Assembly: GCA_947442625.1 (NCBI GenBank)
Contig: CANEWJ010000010.1
Coordinates: 1 to 36,186 of the forward strand
From: Chitinophagaceae bacterium
GTDB taxonomy: Bacteria; Bacteroidota; Bacteroidia; Chitinophagales; Chitinophagaceae
Direction: 5' to 3'
Length of the DNA stretch: 36,186 nucleotides
Under the pieces are notes generated by a model. That model made no database searches, was not told the origin of the DNA, and was given only the letters and a program-made list of their open reading frames with translations. The position numbers and the translations under genes are program-made. Shown piece by piece: positions 18,646 to 26,683 of the stretch; the stretch's first letter is position 1; each line of letters opens with the position of its first letter.

Positions 18646-20333
18646 GTGCTTTAGACTGGTCAGTGCTGGTGCTTACCATTGTTTTGGTGGTCCTCTATGG
18701 TGTTTACAAGGGAAGAGCCACCAAAGACATTGATGGCTATTTTAGAAGCAGCAAGCAATTGCGCTGGTACATGGTGATGCTCAGCGTGATTGGTACCCAG
18801 GCCAGTGCGGTTACTTTTTTATCTGGCCCTGGACAGGCCTATACAGACGGCATGCGGTTTGTGCAATATTATTTTGGATTGCCCCTGGCGATGCTGGTCT
18901 TGTGCATCACCTTTGTTCCCATCTTTCACAAGCTCAATGTATACACCGCGTATGAATTTCTTGAAAAGCGGTTCGATAAAAAGACCCGTTCATTCACAGC
19001 TTTTCTTTTTCTTTTGTCCAGGGCATTGTCTACCGGCATCAGCATCTATGCACCTGCCATCATCTTATCATCCGTACTGGGTTGGAACATTTATGTCACC
19101 AATGTTTTGATGGGTGGAATTGTGATCCTCTACAGTATCAGTGGCGGTGCCAGGGCAGTCGCCTATACACAACAACTGCAGCTGGTCATCATTTTTTCAG
19201 GGCTATTTCTTGCAGCCTATTTGCTGATTGATATGATGCCCCAGGGGATAGGATTGGGTGAAGTCATTTCCATAGGACAAGACCTTGGTAAAATGAATGT
19301 GATCACCACTGGCATGACTGATAAGGGATTTGATTGGTCTGATCGGTTCAATATCATCAGCGGAGTGATTGGGGGCTTCTTTTTGGCACTTTCCTATTTT
19401 GGTACAGACCAAAGCCAGGTGGGAAGGTACTTGTCTGGCAGCTCCATCAAGGAAAGCCGCATTGCCCTGATCATGAATGGGATTGTAAAAATTCCGATGC
19501 AGTTTTTTATTCTTTTCATCGGTGTCCTGGTTTTTGTTTACTATATGTTCAATGCCTCTCCGCTTTTTTTCAATCAACTGGCCATTGATAAGTTGAAAAA
19601 AACGGCCTATCATGATCAGGTGGTTGCCCTCGAAAAGGACCATAAGGTTATTGCTATGGAGAAGCAGGATTTATTGACATCATTGAAAGGGAAGGAGCCT
19701 GCCCTTTATTCGGCCGCCTTGCACGGTATCCAACAAAAAGAAGCTGCCCTTCGCCTCAAGGTCAAGAAAATGGTAAAGGAGTCGGGTATTCTTGTAGAGA
19801 ATGCAGACACCAACTATGTGTTCATCCGGTTTGTCATGGACCACATGCCCAAAGGATTGATAGGGCTTCTGATCGCAGTGATTTTTCTTGCAGCATGGGG
19901 TAGCATTTCAGCAGCCCTGAACTCACTTTCTGCATCAACCCTGATTGATTTTCATAAGCAATACATCAATGCAAACCCATCCGACGCGGAAGCTTTTAAG
20001 CTGTCTCGCATGTACACCCTTTTTTGGGGAATGTTCTGTATCATTTTTGCCCAGTTTGCCACCAACCTGGGCAGCCTGATTGAAGCGGTAAATATCCTGG
20101 GCTCTTGGTTTTATGGCGTGATGCTGGGTATTTTCCTTGTTGCATTTTACCTTAAAAAAGTACAGGGGAATGCTGTTTTTTATGCCGCCATTCTTGGAGA
20201 GATTGTTGTGATTGCCATGTATGCATTTACCGATATCGGATGGTTATGGCTCAATGCCATTGGTGCCATCGCAGTGGTGGTCTTTGCAGTTGCTGCTGAA
20301 ATTGTACTGGGAAAGAAACAAATCGCAGAATAA
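18642..20333 (+). CDS. Sodium:solute symporter (SSS family)
   Basis: 563 aa polytopic; DGYFRSSKQLRWYMVMLSVIGTQASAVTFLSGPGQAY, SGGARAVAYTQQLQLVIIFSGLFL, YFGTDQSQVGRYLSGSSIKESR. Confidence 0.92.
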   Translation: MSALDWSVLVLTIVLVVLYGVYKGRATKDIDGYFRSSKQLRWYMVMLSVIGTQASAVTFLSGPGQAYTDGMRFVQYYFGLPLAMLVLCITFVPIFHKLNVYTAYEFLEKRFDKKTRSFTAFLFLLSRALSTGISIYAPAIILSSVLGWNIYVTNVLMGGIVILYSISGGARAVAYTQQLQLVIIFSGLFLAAYLLIDMMPQGIGLGEVISIGQDLGKMNVITTGMTDKGFDWSDRFNIISGVIGGFFLALSYFGTDQSQVGRYLSGSSIKESRIALIMNGIVKIPMQFFILFIGVLVFVYYMFNASPLFFNQLAIDKLKKTAYHDQVVALEKDHKVIAMEKQDLLTSLKGKEPALYSAALHGIQQKEAALRLKVKKMVKESGILVENADTNYVFIRFVMDHMPKGLIGLLIAVIFLAAWGSISAALNSLSASTLIDFHKQYINANPSDAEAFKLSRMYTLFWGMFCIIFAQFATNLGSLIEAVNILGSWFYGVMLGIFLVAFYLKKVQGNAVFYAAILGEIVVIAMYAFTDIGWLWLNAIGAIAVVVFAVAAEIVLGKKQIAE

Positions 20334-20361
20334 TAAACCCAGAACGGGTATTTCATTTAAG

Positions 20362-20448
20362 TGCCTCGGGCGGGAATCGAACCCGCACTCGCTTTTTCGG
20401 CGAACAGGATTTTAAGTCCTGCGTGTCTACCAATTCCACCACCGAGGC
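20362..20448 (-). tRNA. tRNA-Leu (anticodon TAA)
   Basis: Reverse complement GCCTCGGTGGTGGAATTGGTAGACACGCAGGACTTAAAATCCTG...GGTTCGATTCCCGCCCGAGGCA; loop CTTAAAA; long variable arm. Confidence 0.95.
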
Positions 20449-20484
20449 ATGCGAAATGCATGAAAGAACAAATGAACCTAAACT

Positions 20485-20511
20485 AAAAATTCCATCAAAG
20501 ATGGAATTTTT
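20485..20511. terminator. Hairpin between tRNA-Gly and tRNA-Leu
   Basis: aaaaattccatc-aaa-gatggaattttt: perfect 12-bp arms with a 3-nt loop, ending in a T-run. Confidence 0.6.
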
Positions 20512-20514
20512 GTG

Positions 20515-20587
20515 AGCGGAAGACGAGATTCGAACCCGCGACCCCAACCTTGGCAAGGTTGTGCTCTACCAGCTGAGCTACTTCCGC
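20515..20587 (-). tRNA. tRNA-Gly (anticodon GCC)
   Basis: Reverse complement GCGGAAGTAGCTCAGCTGGTAGAGCACAACCTTGCCAAGGTTGGGGTCGCGGGTTCGAATCTCGTCTTCCGCT. Confidence 0.95.
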
Positions 20588-20651
20588 AATGTGTGTAAGA
20601 ACATAGGGGCTGCAAAAATAAGAATAAGATCTTAATCTAAAAAGAAAATTC

Positions 20652-20867
20652 TTATTTGTATTTGGGCGTATACTGAGTGCTTTCAGGAACCTCCACTTTG
20701 GGTTTTCCTTTGTAACGCATGGTGTACAAACCATAGCATCCGCCCAGTACAAAAGCCATAAAGGCGAAGAGTTGGACGTGAAACAGGAATCGGGAAGAGA
20801 TCACCCAGTTTCTGCCAAAGTCTTTCTTTTCAGCGATGTCAGTTGTATTCTGTTGCATATGTTTCAT
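20652..20867 (-). CDS. Small hypothetical membrane protein
   Basis: 71 aa ORF with one hydrophobic segment (FHVQLFAFMAFVLGGCYGLYTM), collinear with GT2 upstream. Confidence 0.6.
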   Translation of the reverse strand: MKHMQQNTTDIAEKKDFGRNWVISSRFLFHVQLFAFMAFVLGGCYGLYTMRYKGKPKVEVPESTQYTPKYK

Positions 20868-20901
20868 TTGCTCGGCAAAAATAAGGAATCAAGTTTATTT
20901 T

Positions 20902-21942
20902 TCAACTGCAGTTTTCAACAATTTCTGAAAACCTGTTTTTGCCTTTTACAAAATGTTGCCAAACCACACTGCCCATGTATCTTCCAGCGATTTTACCATT
21001 TCTTTTCACAGGGAAAATACTTTTTTTCTGACCAACAAGCAACCAGCTGAAAAATCCCCAATGGGCTTTCATCACAGCATTAAAAAAATAGGCCTGTCCT
21101 GACAGCAGGTTTTTCCAGGCGCTGATAGCATCCAGCAGGAAACGGAAACTGACGGTCATCAGAGCATCCATTCCTTCAAGGTTTTTCCAAAGCATGATCA
21201 GGTTGTTTCTGAAGTTGAGATAAATTTTCTTAGGATTGTTTTTGGCAAGGGTTCCTCCACCAATATGGTAGATGATGGATGCCGGGCAAGACATGATCCG
21301 GTAGCCTGCCAGCTGTAATCTCCAGCAAAGGTCAATCTCTTCCTGGTGCGCAAAAAAGTAACCATCGAACCCGCCAACTGCATCAAATGCGGAATGCCGA
21401 ATAAACATGGAGGCTCCTGATGCCCAAAATATGGGTGCAGGATTGTCGTATTGATGCGCATCTTTTTCAAGCACATCAAATATTCTTCCTTTGGAAAAAG
21501 GATAACCGAACCGGTCTATCCAACCACCAGCAGCACCTGCGTATTCAAAACTTTCCTTGTTGTTGTAGTCCAATATTTTCGGTTGGATAGCAACAACATT
21601 AGGATTTCCCATGAACATCTCCACGATGGGCTCAATCCATCCCGGACTGACTTCAACATCAGAGTTCAGGAGTACCATGAATTCTTCCTTCACATGTTTG
21701 AGCGCCATGTTGTATCCGCCTGCAAATCCTTCATTGAATGGATTGCGTATGATTTTTACAGCAGGGTATTGTGTTGCTGCCCAATCAGCAGACCCATCGG
21801 TAGAGGCATTGTCTGCCAGGTAAACAACCATGTTGGGGTAGGTGGATGCGAAAACAAAGGGCAGGAATTGTTCGAGATAATGTTTGCCATTCCAGCTGAG
21901 GATGACAACTGCAAGTGAAGGATGAGAATCAGGTGATTGCAT
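20902..21942 (-). CDS. Glycosyltransferase family 2
   Basis: SLAVVILSWNGKHYLEQFL, VVYLADNASTDGSADW, VLLNSDVEVSPGWI, HQEEIDLCWRLQLAGYRI. ORF is open to 21984, but ATG 21942 (MQSPDSH) is preferred because a TAAATTTG element sits at 21951-21958. Confidence 0.88.
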   Translation of the reverse strand: MQSPDSHPSLAVVILSWNGKHYLEQFLPFVFASTYPNMVVYLADNASTDGSADWAATQYPAVKIIRNPFNEGFAGGYNMALKHVKEEFMVLLNSDVEVSPGWIEPIVEMFMGNPNVVAIQPKILDYNNKESFEYAGAAGGWIDRFGYPFSKGRIFDVLEKDAHQYDNPAPIFWASGASMFIRHSAFDAVGGFDGYFFAHQEEIDLCWRLQLAGYRIMSCPASIIYHIGGGTLAKNNPKKIYLNFRNNLIMLWKNLEGMDALMTVSFRFLLDAISAWKNLLSGQAYFFNAVMKAHWGFFSWLLVGQKKSIFPVKRNGKIAGRYMGSVVWQHFVKGKNRFSEIVENCS

Positions 21943-21950
21943 GTATTCAA

Positions 21951-22020
21951 CAAATTTAGGTCCTATCTGTCTAAAAATAGCCACTCCATTTTTTCATGTC
22001 TTGATTTTTACATAAATTTG
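21951..22020. promoter_or_regulatory. Divergent promoter region for GT2 (-) and tRNA-Leu(GAG) (+)
   Basis: Exact TAnnTTTG elements facing away from each other: TAAATTTG on minus (21951-21958) and on plus (22013-22020). -33 elements are weak. Confidence 0.45.
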
Positions 22021-22031
22021 CCATCCCTCGG

Positions 22032-22115
22032 GCCCAGGTGGCGAAATTGGTAGACGCACTACCTTGAGGTGGTAGCGCTGGAAACGGCGTGCTGGTTCGA
22101 ATCCAGTCTTGGGCA
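22032..22115 (+). tRNA. tRNA-Leu (anticodon GAG)
   Basis: GCCCAGGTGGCGAAATTGGTAGACGCACTACCTTGAGGTGGTAG...GGTTCGAATCCAGTCTTGGGCA; loop TTGAGGT. Confidence 0.95.
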
Positions 22116-22120
22116 CAAAG

Positions 22121-22154
22121 AAAAAAGTCCCGCACGATGTGCGGGGCTTTTTTT
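22121..22154 (+). terminator. Terminator of tRNA-Leu(GAG)
   Basis: aaaaaagtcccgcac-gat-gtgcggggcttttttt. Confidence 0.85.
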
Positions 22155-22190
22155 ATGGCCGCGTTCAAAGCTTGCTTTGAAGAGCGGACA

Positions 22191-22226
22191 GAAAAAAGCC
22201 CTATGCCTTGCGAAGCAAGGCGGGAC
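22191..22226. terminator. Second A-tract/hairpin/T-tract terminator-like element
   Basis: aaaaaagccctat-gccttgc-gaa-gcaaggc-gggacttttt: 7-bp perfect core stem with outer ccc/ggg pairing and A/T tracts. Confidence 0.55.
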
Positions 22227-22253
22227 TTTTTATTTGTAGCCCCCCGCAAGACA

Positions 22254-22367
22254 TCATGGATCACTGAAAGTAATCCAGCCCCTCGCCGAAGGCATCCCAA
22301 CCCTTGCATTATCCTGCTTGAAATCATCCCATTGGCCAATATCAATTTCCTGCTGTAATTGTCGCAT
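22254..22367 (-). CDS. Possible 37-aa small ORF, unknown function
   Basis: ATG(22367)...TGA: MRQLQQEIDIGQWDDFKQDNARVGMPSARGWITFSDP, followed on the minus strand by the terminator-like element at 22191-22226. No recognised homology. Confidence 0.25.
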   Translation of the reverse strand: MRQLQQEIDIGQWDDFKQDNARVGMPSARGWITFSDP

Positions 22368-22423
22368 CATTTATCTTACTGAAACAACCATCGGTACCAA
22401 TTCTTGGTTGATCAATCCTTCCC

Positions 22424-25003
22424 ATGACCCATAGATGTTGGCATACACTTGATATAAGGCAAGTATTCGGATATACCCATTCGAATGCATCTGGCTTGAG
22501 TACAACTCAAGCACAGCAACACCTTAAAGAATATGGGAAAAACAAACTGATTGAAAAAAGAAAACGCAACCCGGTAATGCTCTTCTTGATGAAGTTTAAA
22601 GACTTCATGATTGTAGTTCTTATCATAGCTGCAATCATTGCTGGCTTTGCTGGAGATATTACTGATGCCATCATCATTTTTGTAATTGTTATATTCAATG
22701 CACTCATCAGTTTTATCCAAGAATATAAAGCCGAAAAGGCAATGGATGCCCTCAAACAAATGTCTACACTTCAAGTGACGGTGCTGCGCGAGAATCTTGT
22801 AACTGATATTTCATCAGAAGAGATTGTTCCTGGAGACATTGTGCTGCTTGAGGCTGGAAATATCGTTGGTGCTGACATGCGCTTGTTTGAAACCAATCAT
22901 TTGTTTATCGATGAAGCGATGCTGACTGGAGAATCACTCCCCGTTCTCAAAAAAACCGATACACTCCATAATGCAGAACTATCTACTGGAGACATGATCA
23001 ACATGGCTTTTAAGGGGACACAGGTTTCCGGTGGTCGAGGACGAGGGGTAGCCGTAGAGACAGGAATGCATACCAAGCTTGGACAAATTGCAGGCATGTT
23101 ACAGCACAAAGAGGGCAATACTCCTCTGCAAAAACGAATGGCTGACTTTAGCAAAAAGCTATCTTATATCATTCTTTTTATTTGTGTTTTACTGTTTGTG
23201 ATAGGATATTTTCGGGGAGAGAACCCAATACAAATGTTGTTGACTGCGATCTCTTTGGCAGTAGCTGCAATTCCGGAGGCCCTTCCGGCGCTGATTACGA
23301 TTGCACTGGCAAGAGGAGCAAATAAAATGGTGGCTAAAAATGTACTCATTCGAAAGCTGAATGCTGTTGAAACACTTGGATCCGTTACGTATATATGCAC
23401 CGATAAAACAGGAACACTTACACAGAACAAGATGTCGGTAATTGCCAATGATACCAATGGGCAATTGATTCAAACAATCAAAGCCTTTCCGACGCTTTCT
23501 CTCTGTATGGTCCTCAACCATGATGTGGAGGAAAATGCCAATGGTCAATGGGCAGGCGATCCCACCGAAATTGCCATTGCAGCATATTTGATTGCAAACT
23601 TCGGTAAAGATAATATGGTTGCCCAGCGGGAGCAATTGCCACGGATTTTCGAGTTTCCCTTTGATTCGGATCGTAAATGCATGACAACCATTCACCAGTT
23701 GGGTCATCAGTATTTAGTAACCACCAAGGGTGCCTCTGAGGCTTTGCTGCGCCAATTTTTGCCCCAATACAATACCAATTCCATCAACGCTCAAGTAGAT
23801 AGGTTCTCTGGCGAGGGAATGCGTGTAATTGTCTACGGATTTAAAATTATTGATACAATTCCGCGAAATCTTATTCTCTCGGATGTAGAAAATTCACTTC
23901 ACTATTCCGGAATGATTGGCATGATAGATCCTCCCAGGGAAGAGGTAAAGCAGGCAATACAAGAATGCAAAACAGCTGGCATACAAACGATAATGATTAC
24001 AGGCGATCACCCCAAGACTGCTGCTGCCATTGCTACTGCCATAGGCTTGCTTCAGCCCCATGAAGTGGTGATCACAGGAAAGGAGCTCAATGAAATGGAT
24101 GATACTGTTTTTGGGGCGGCAATTGAAAAAATTCGGGTTTATGCGCGGGTATCCCCTGACCAGAAACTAAGAATTGTGCATGCACTTCAGAAAAAAGAAC
24201 ATTTTGTGGCCATGACTGGTGATGGTGTAAATGATGCACCCTCACTTAAAGCAGCAAATATTGGTGTTGCAATGGGAATTGCGGGTACAGATGTAAGCAA
24301 GCAAGTTGCGCAGATGATTTTATTGGATGACAATTTTGCCAGTATCGTTAAAGGTGTAAAAGAGGGTAGAAGGATTTATGACAACATTAGAAAATTTGTA
24401 AAGTATATCATGACCTGCAATGGCGCAGAAATATGGACATTGTTGTTGGCCCCTTTTTTCGGTCTTCCCATCCCGTTGTTGCCCATCCATATTCTTTGGA
24501 TCAACCTCGTTACTGATGGTATTCCTGGACTTACCCTTGCCAATGAAAAATCAGAGCCCAATATCATGCATCGTCCGCCCCGAAAAACCAATGAGAGCCT
24601 ATTTTCTGATGGAATAGGTTTTCATATTGCATGGGTTGGCCTCTGCATGGCAGGCATTACGCTCGGTGTGCAGGCATGGGCTTTGGCAACTGTAAATACA
24701 CATTGGCAAACAATGGTATTTACAGTGCTCTCCCTTTCACAACTGGCACATGTGTTGGCCATTAAAAGGGATAAAAGTTTTATCGTAGAACGTGGATTCT
24801 TCAACAATAAGTCCCTTGTTCTTGCAATACTTTTCACGTTTGCGCTTCAACTGTTTGTTATCTACCTTCCATTTGCCAACAAGTTGTTGAAAACAGCGCC
24901 ACTTACCTTGCTGGAATTACTGGTATGTATTGCCGGTGCAATTTTTCTTTTTCTTGCCGTTGAATTGGAAAAGCTGATCAAAAAAAGGTTTCGCAAGGGC
25001 TGA
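22424..25003 (+). CDS. Cation-transporting P-type ATPase (P2/Ca2+-ATPase-like)
   Basis: DKTGTLTQNKM phosphorylation site, LTGES, MTGDGVNDAPSLKAANIGVAMG, TM4 AAIPEALPALI, TM6 WINLVTDGIPGLTLANE. Confidence 0.93.
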   Translation: MTHRCWHTLDIRQVFGYTHSNASGLSTTQAQQHLKEYGKNKLIEKRKRNPVMLFLMKFKDFMIVVLIIAAIIAGFAGDITDAIIIFVIVIFNALISFIQEYKAEKAMDALKQMSTLQVTVLRENLVTDISSEEIVPGDIVLLEAGNIVGADMRLFETNHLFIDEAMLTGESLPVLKKTDTLHNAELSTGDMINMAFKGTQVSGGRGRGVAVETGMHTKLGQIAGMLQHKEGNTPLQKRMADFSKKLSYIILFICVLLFVIGYFRGENPIQMLLTAISLAVAAIPEALPALITIALARGANKMVAKNVLIRKLNAVETLGSVTYICTDKTGTLTQNKMSVIANDTNGQLIQTIKAFPTLSLCMVLNHDVEENANGQWAGDPTEIAIAAYLIANFGKDNMVAQREQLPRIFEFPFDSDRKCMTTIHQLGHQYLVTTKGASEALLRQFLPQYNTNSINAQVDRFSGEGMRVIVYGFKIIDTIPRNLILSDVENSLHYSGMIGMIDPPREEVKQAIQECKTAGIQTIMITGDHPKTAAAIATAIGLLQPHEVVITGKELNEMDDTVFGAAIEKIRVYARVSPDQKLRIVHALQKKEHFVAMTGDGVNDAPSLKAANIGVAMGIAGTDVSKQVAQMILLDDNFASIVKGVKEGRRIYDNIRKFVKYIMTCNGAEIWTLLLAPFFGLPIPLLPIHILWINLVTDGIPGLTLANEKSEPNIMHRPPRKTNESLFSDGIGFHIAWVGLCMAGITLGVQAWALATVNTHWQTMVFTVLSLSQLAHVLAIKRDKSFIVERGFFNNKSLVLAILFTFALQLFVIYLPFANKLLKTAPLTLLELLVCIAGAIFLFLAVELEKLIKKRFRKG

Positions 25004-25074
25004 ATGGCTTACCTTCAACAATAGATTTGATGGCTACGCATGTTGAAAGCCATGTCTGGTAAAGACATCAATAG

Positions 25075-25875
25075 ATGTATATGAAAAAAAATATTGCAGT
25101 CCTGCTCATTGGTTTATGCTTTGTTTCCTTCAGTTTCCCTGCAAAAGAGAAATGGATCAAGCTGTTCAATGGCAAGGATATCAACGACTGGACGGTGAAG
25201 ATTTTCCATCACGAAGTGGGCGACAATTATGGCAACACTTTCCGTGCTGAAGATGGCATGATAAAAGTCCGTTACGACCAGTATGAGCAGTTCAACAACC
25301 GCTATGGCCATCTTTTTTATAACAAACCTTTTTCTTACTTCAAACTGAGGTTTGATTACCGTTTTACGGGTATCTGGCGCAGTGATGCCCCATCCTATAC
25401 CAAGATCAATTCTGGTGTGATGTACCACTCCCAGGACCCCAGATCCATACTCAAGGAACAGGATTGGCCTATTTCTGTTGAGTTTCAGGTCTTGGGCGGA
25501 TTGGAAGACGGTGTTTCAAGACCTACAGGAAACATGTGTTCGCCCGGTACTGATGTATATTTTCAAGGCAAGAAAGATCCCAGGCATTGCATCAGCTCAT
25601 CTTCCAAAACCTATTACGGAGACCAGTGGGTACATGCCGAATTGATTGTCTTGGGAGACGCTTTGGTAACACACCTGATCAATGGTGATACCGTTTTGCA
25701 GTACACCAAACCACAGATTGGAGGAGGCGTTGCCAATGGATTTAATCCTGCCATTAAAATTGATGGTAAGCTGCTGAAAAAAGGATTCATTGCTTTGCAG
25801 AGCGAAGGGCAGGAAATTGATTTTAAAAATATTGAGTTGCTTGACTTATCAAAGAAATACAAAACAAATGAGTAG
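25075..25875 (+). CDS. DUF1080 (3-keto-disaccharide hydrolase-like) domain protein
   Basis: Signal peptide then KWIKLFNGKDINDWTVKI...FRAEDGMIKV...FELRFDYRF-like FKLRFDYRFTGIW; SGVMYHSQDP; GFIALQSEGQEIDFKNIELLDL. Confidence 0.85.
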   Translation: MYMKKNIAVLLIGLCFVSFSFPAKEKWIKLFNGKDINDWTVKIFHHEVGDNYGNTFRAEDGMIKVRYDQYEQFNNRYGHLFYNKPFSYFKLRFDYRFTGIWRSDAPSYTKINSGVMYHSQDPRSILKEQDWPISVEFQVLGGLEDGVSRPTGNMCSPGTDVYFQGKKDPRHCISSSSKTYYGDQWVHAELIVLGDALVTHLINGDTVLQYTKPQIGGGVANGFNPAIKIDGKLLKKGFIALQSEGQEIDFKNIELLDLSKKYKTNE

Positions 25876-26683
25876 TCACGCTATTGAAAGGTTAGAGAAA
25901 ATAATGAATGAACTGCGTGAGCAATGTCCTTGGGATCGCAAACAAACCATCCATACCCTCAGACAATTGACCATTGAAGAGTGTCATGAATTGGCAGATG
26001 TGATTACTGATGAAAACTGGAAGGGTATTCAGGAAGAGTTGGGTGATATACTCCTGCACATCATTTTTTACACCAAAATAGGTACCGAACAAAAGCAATT
26101 CAACTTCGAGGATGTCATCAACGGAATTTGTGATAAACTGATTTTCCGTCATCCACATATTTATGGTGACGTGGTTGTGAAGGATGAAGAGGAAGTGAAA
26201 AGGAATTGGGAGAATTTAAAACTCAAGGAAGGCAAAACATCAGTGATGAGTGGGGTTCCAAGGTCTTTGCCGCCAATGGTTCAGGCCATGAGAATCCAGG
26301 AAAAAGCCAAGCAGGTGGGTTTTGAATGGGACAACAAAGAGCAGGTTTGGGAAAAAGTGAAGGAGGAAATGGAAGAGGTGAGGGTAGAGGTTGAACATTT
26401 TGATGCACAGCAACTGGATACAGCAGAGCAGCCTGTTGCTGCTGAAAAGCAAAGAATGAAAATTGAAGATGAGATAGGTGACCTATTGTTCTCAGTCATC
26501 AACTATGCCAGGTTCCTGAACATTGATCCAGACAATGCTTTGGCTAAAACCAACAAGAAATTCTTGGACCGTTTTCAGTCAATGGAAAAAATCGTTACTG
26601 ATAAAGGTCAGCGCATGACTGACCTGAACCTGGAGCAAATGGATGAAATCTGGAATGAAGTGAAAAAAACCTCATCCCTTTAA
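25868..26683 (+). CDS. mazG: Nucleoside triphosphate pyrophosphohydrolase MazG
   Basis: CPWDRKQTIHTLRQLTIEECHELADVI, QEELGDILLHIIFY, FRHPHIYGD, second EDEIGDLLFSVINYARFLNIDPDNAL repeat. Start ATG 25868 overlaps the DUF1080 stop by 8 nt. Confidence 0.93.
   Translation: MSSHAIERLEKIMNELREQCPWDRKQTIHTLRQLTIEECHELADVITDENWKGIQEELGDILLHIIFYTKIGTEQKQFNFEDVINGICDKLIFRHPHIYGDVVVKDEEEVKRNWENLKLKEGKTSVMSGVPRSLPPMVQAMRIQEKAKQVGFEWDNKEQVWEKVKEEMEEVRVEVEHFDAQQLDTAEQPVAAEKQRMKIEDEIGDLLFSVINYARFLNIDPDNALAKTNKKFLDRFQSMEKIVTDKGQRMTDLNLEQMDEIWNEVKKTSSL

Noticed and set aside
20212-20752. Short ORFs across 20353-20556 and 20495-20752 (VVELVDTQDLKSCSPKKRVRVRFPPEA; AEVAQLVEHNLAKVGVAGSNLVFRS)
   Set aside because: These are translations of tRNA-Leu and tRNA-Gly genes, not proteins.
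21971-22345. 124-aa minus ORF containing CAQDWIRTSTPFPALPPQGSASTNFATWA
   Set aside because: It runs antisense through tRNA-Leu and its terminator; this peptide is a well-known spurious tRNA translation.
22032-25003. P-type ATPase as an island integrated at tRNA-Leu(GAG)
   Set aside because: No integrase, and I could not find a repeated copy of the tRNA 3' end downstream of the ATPase.
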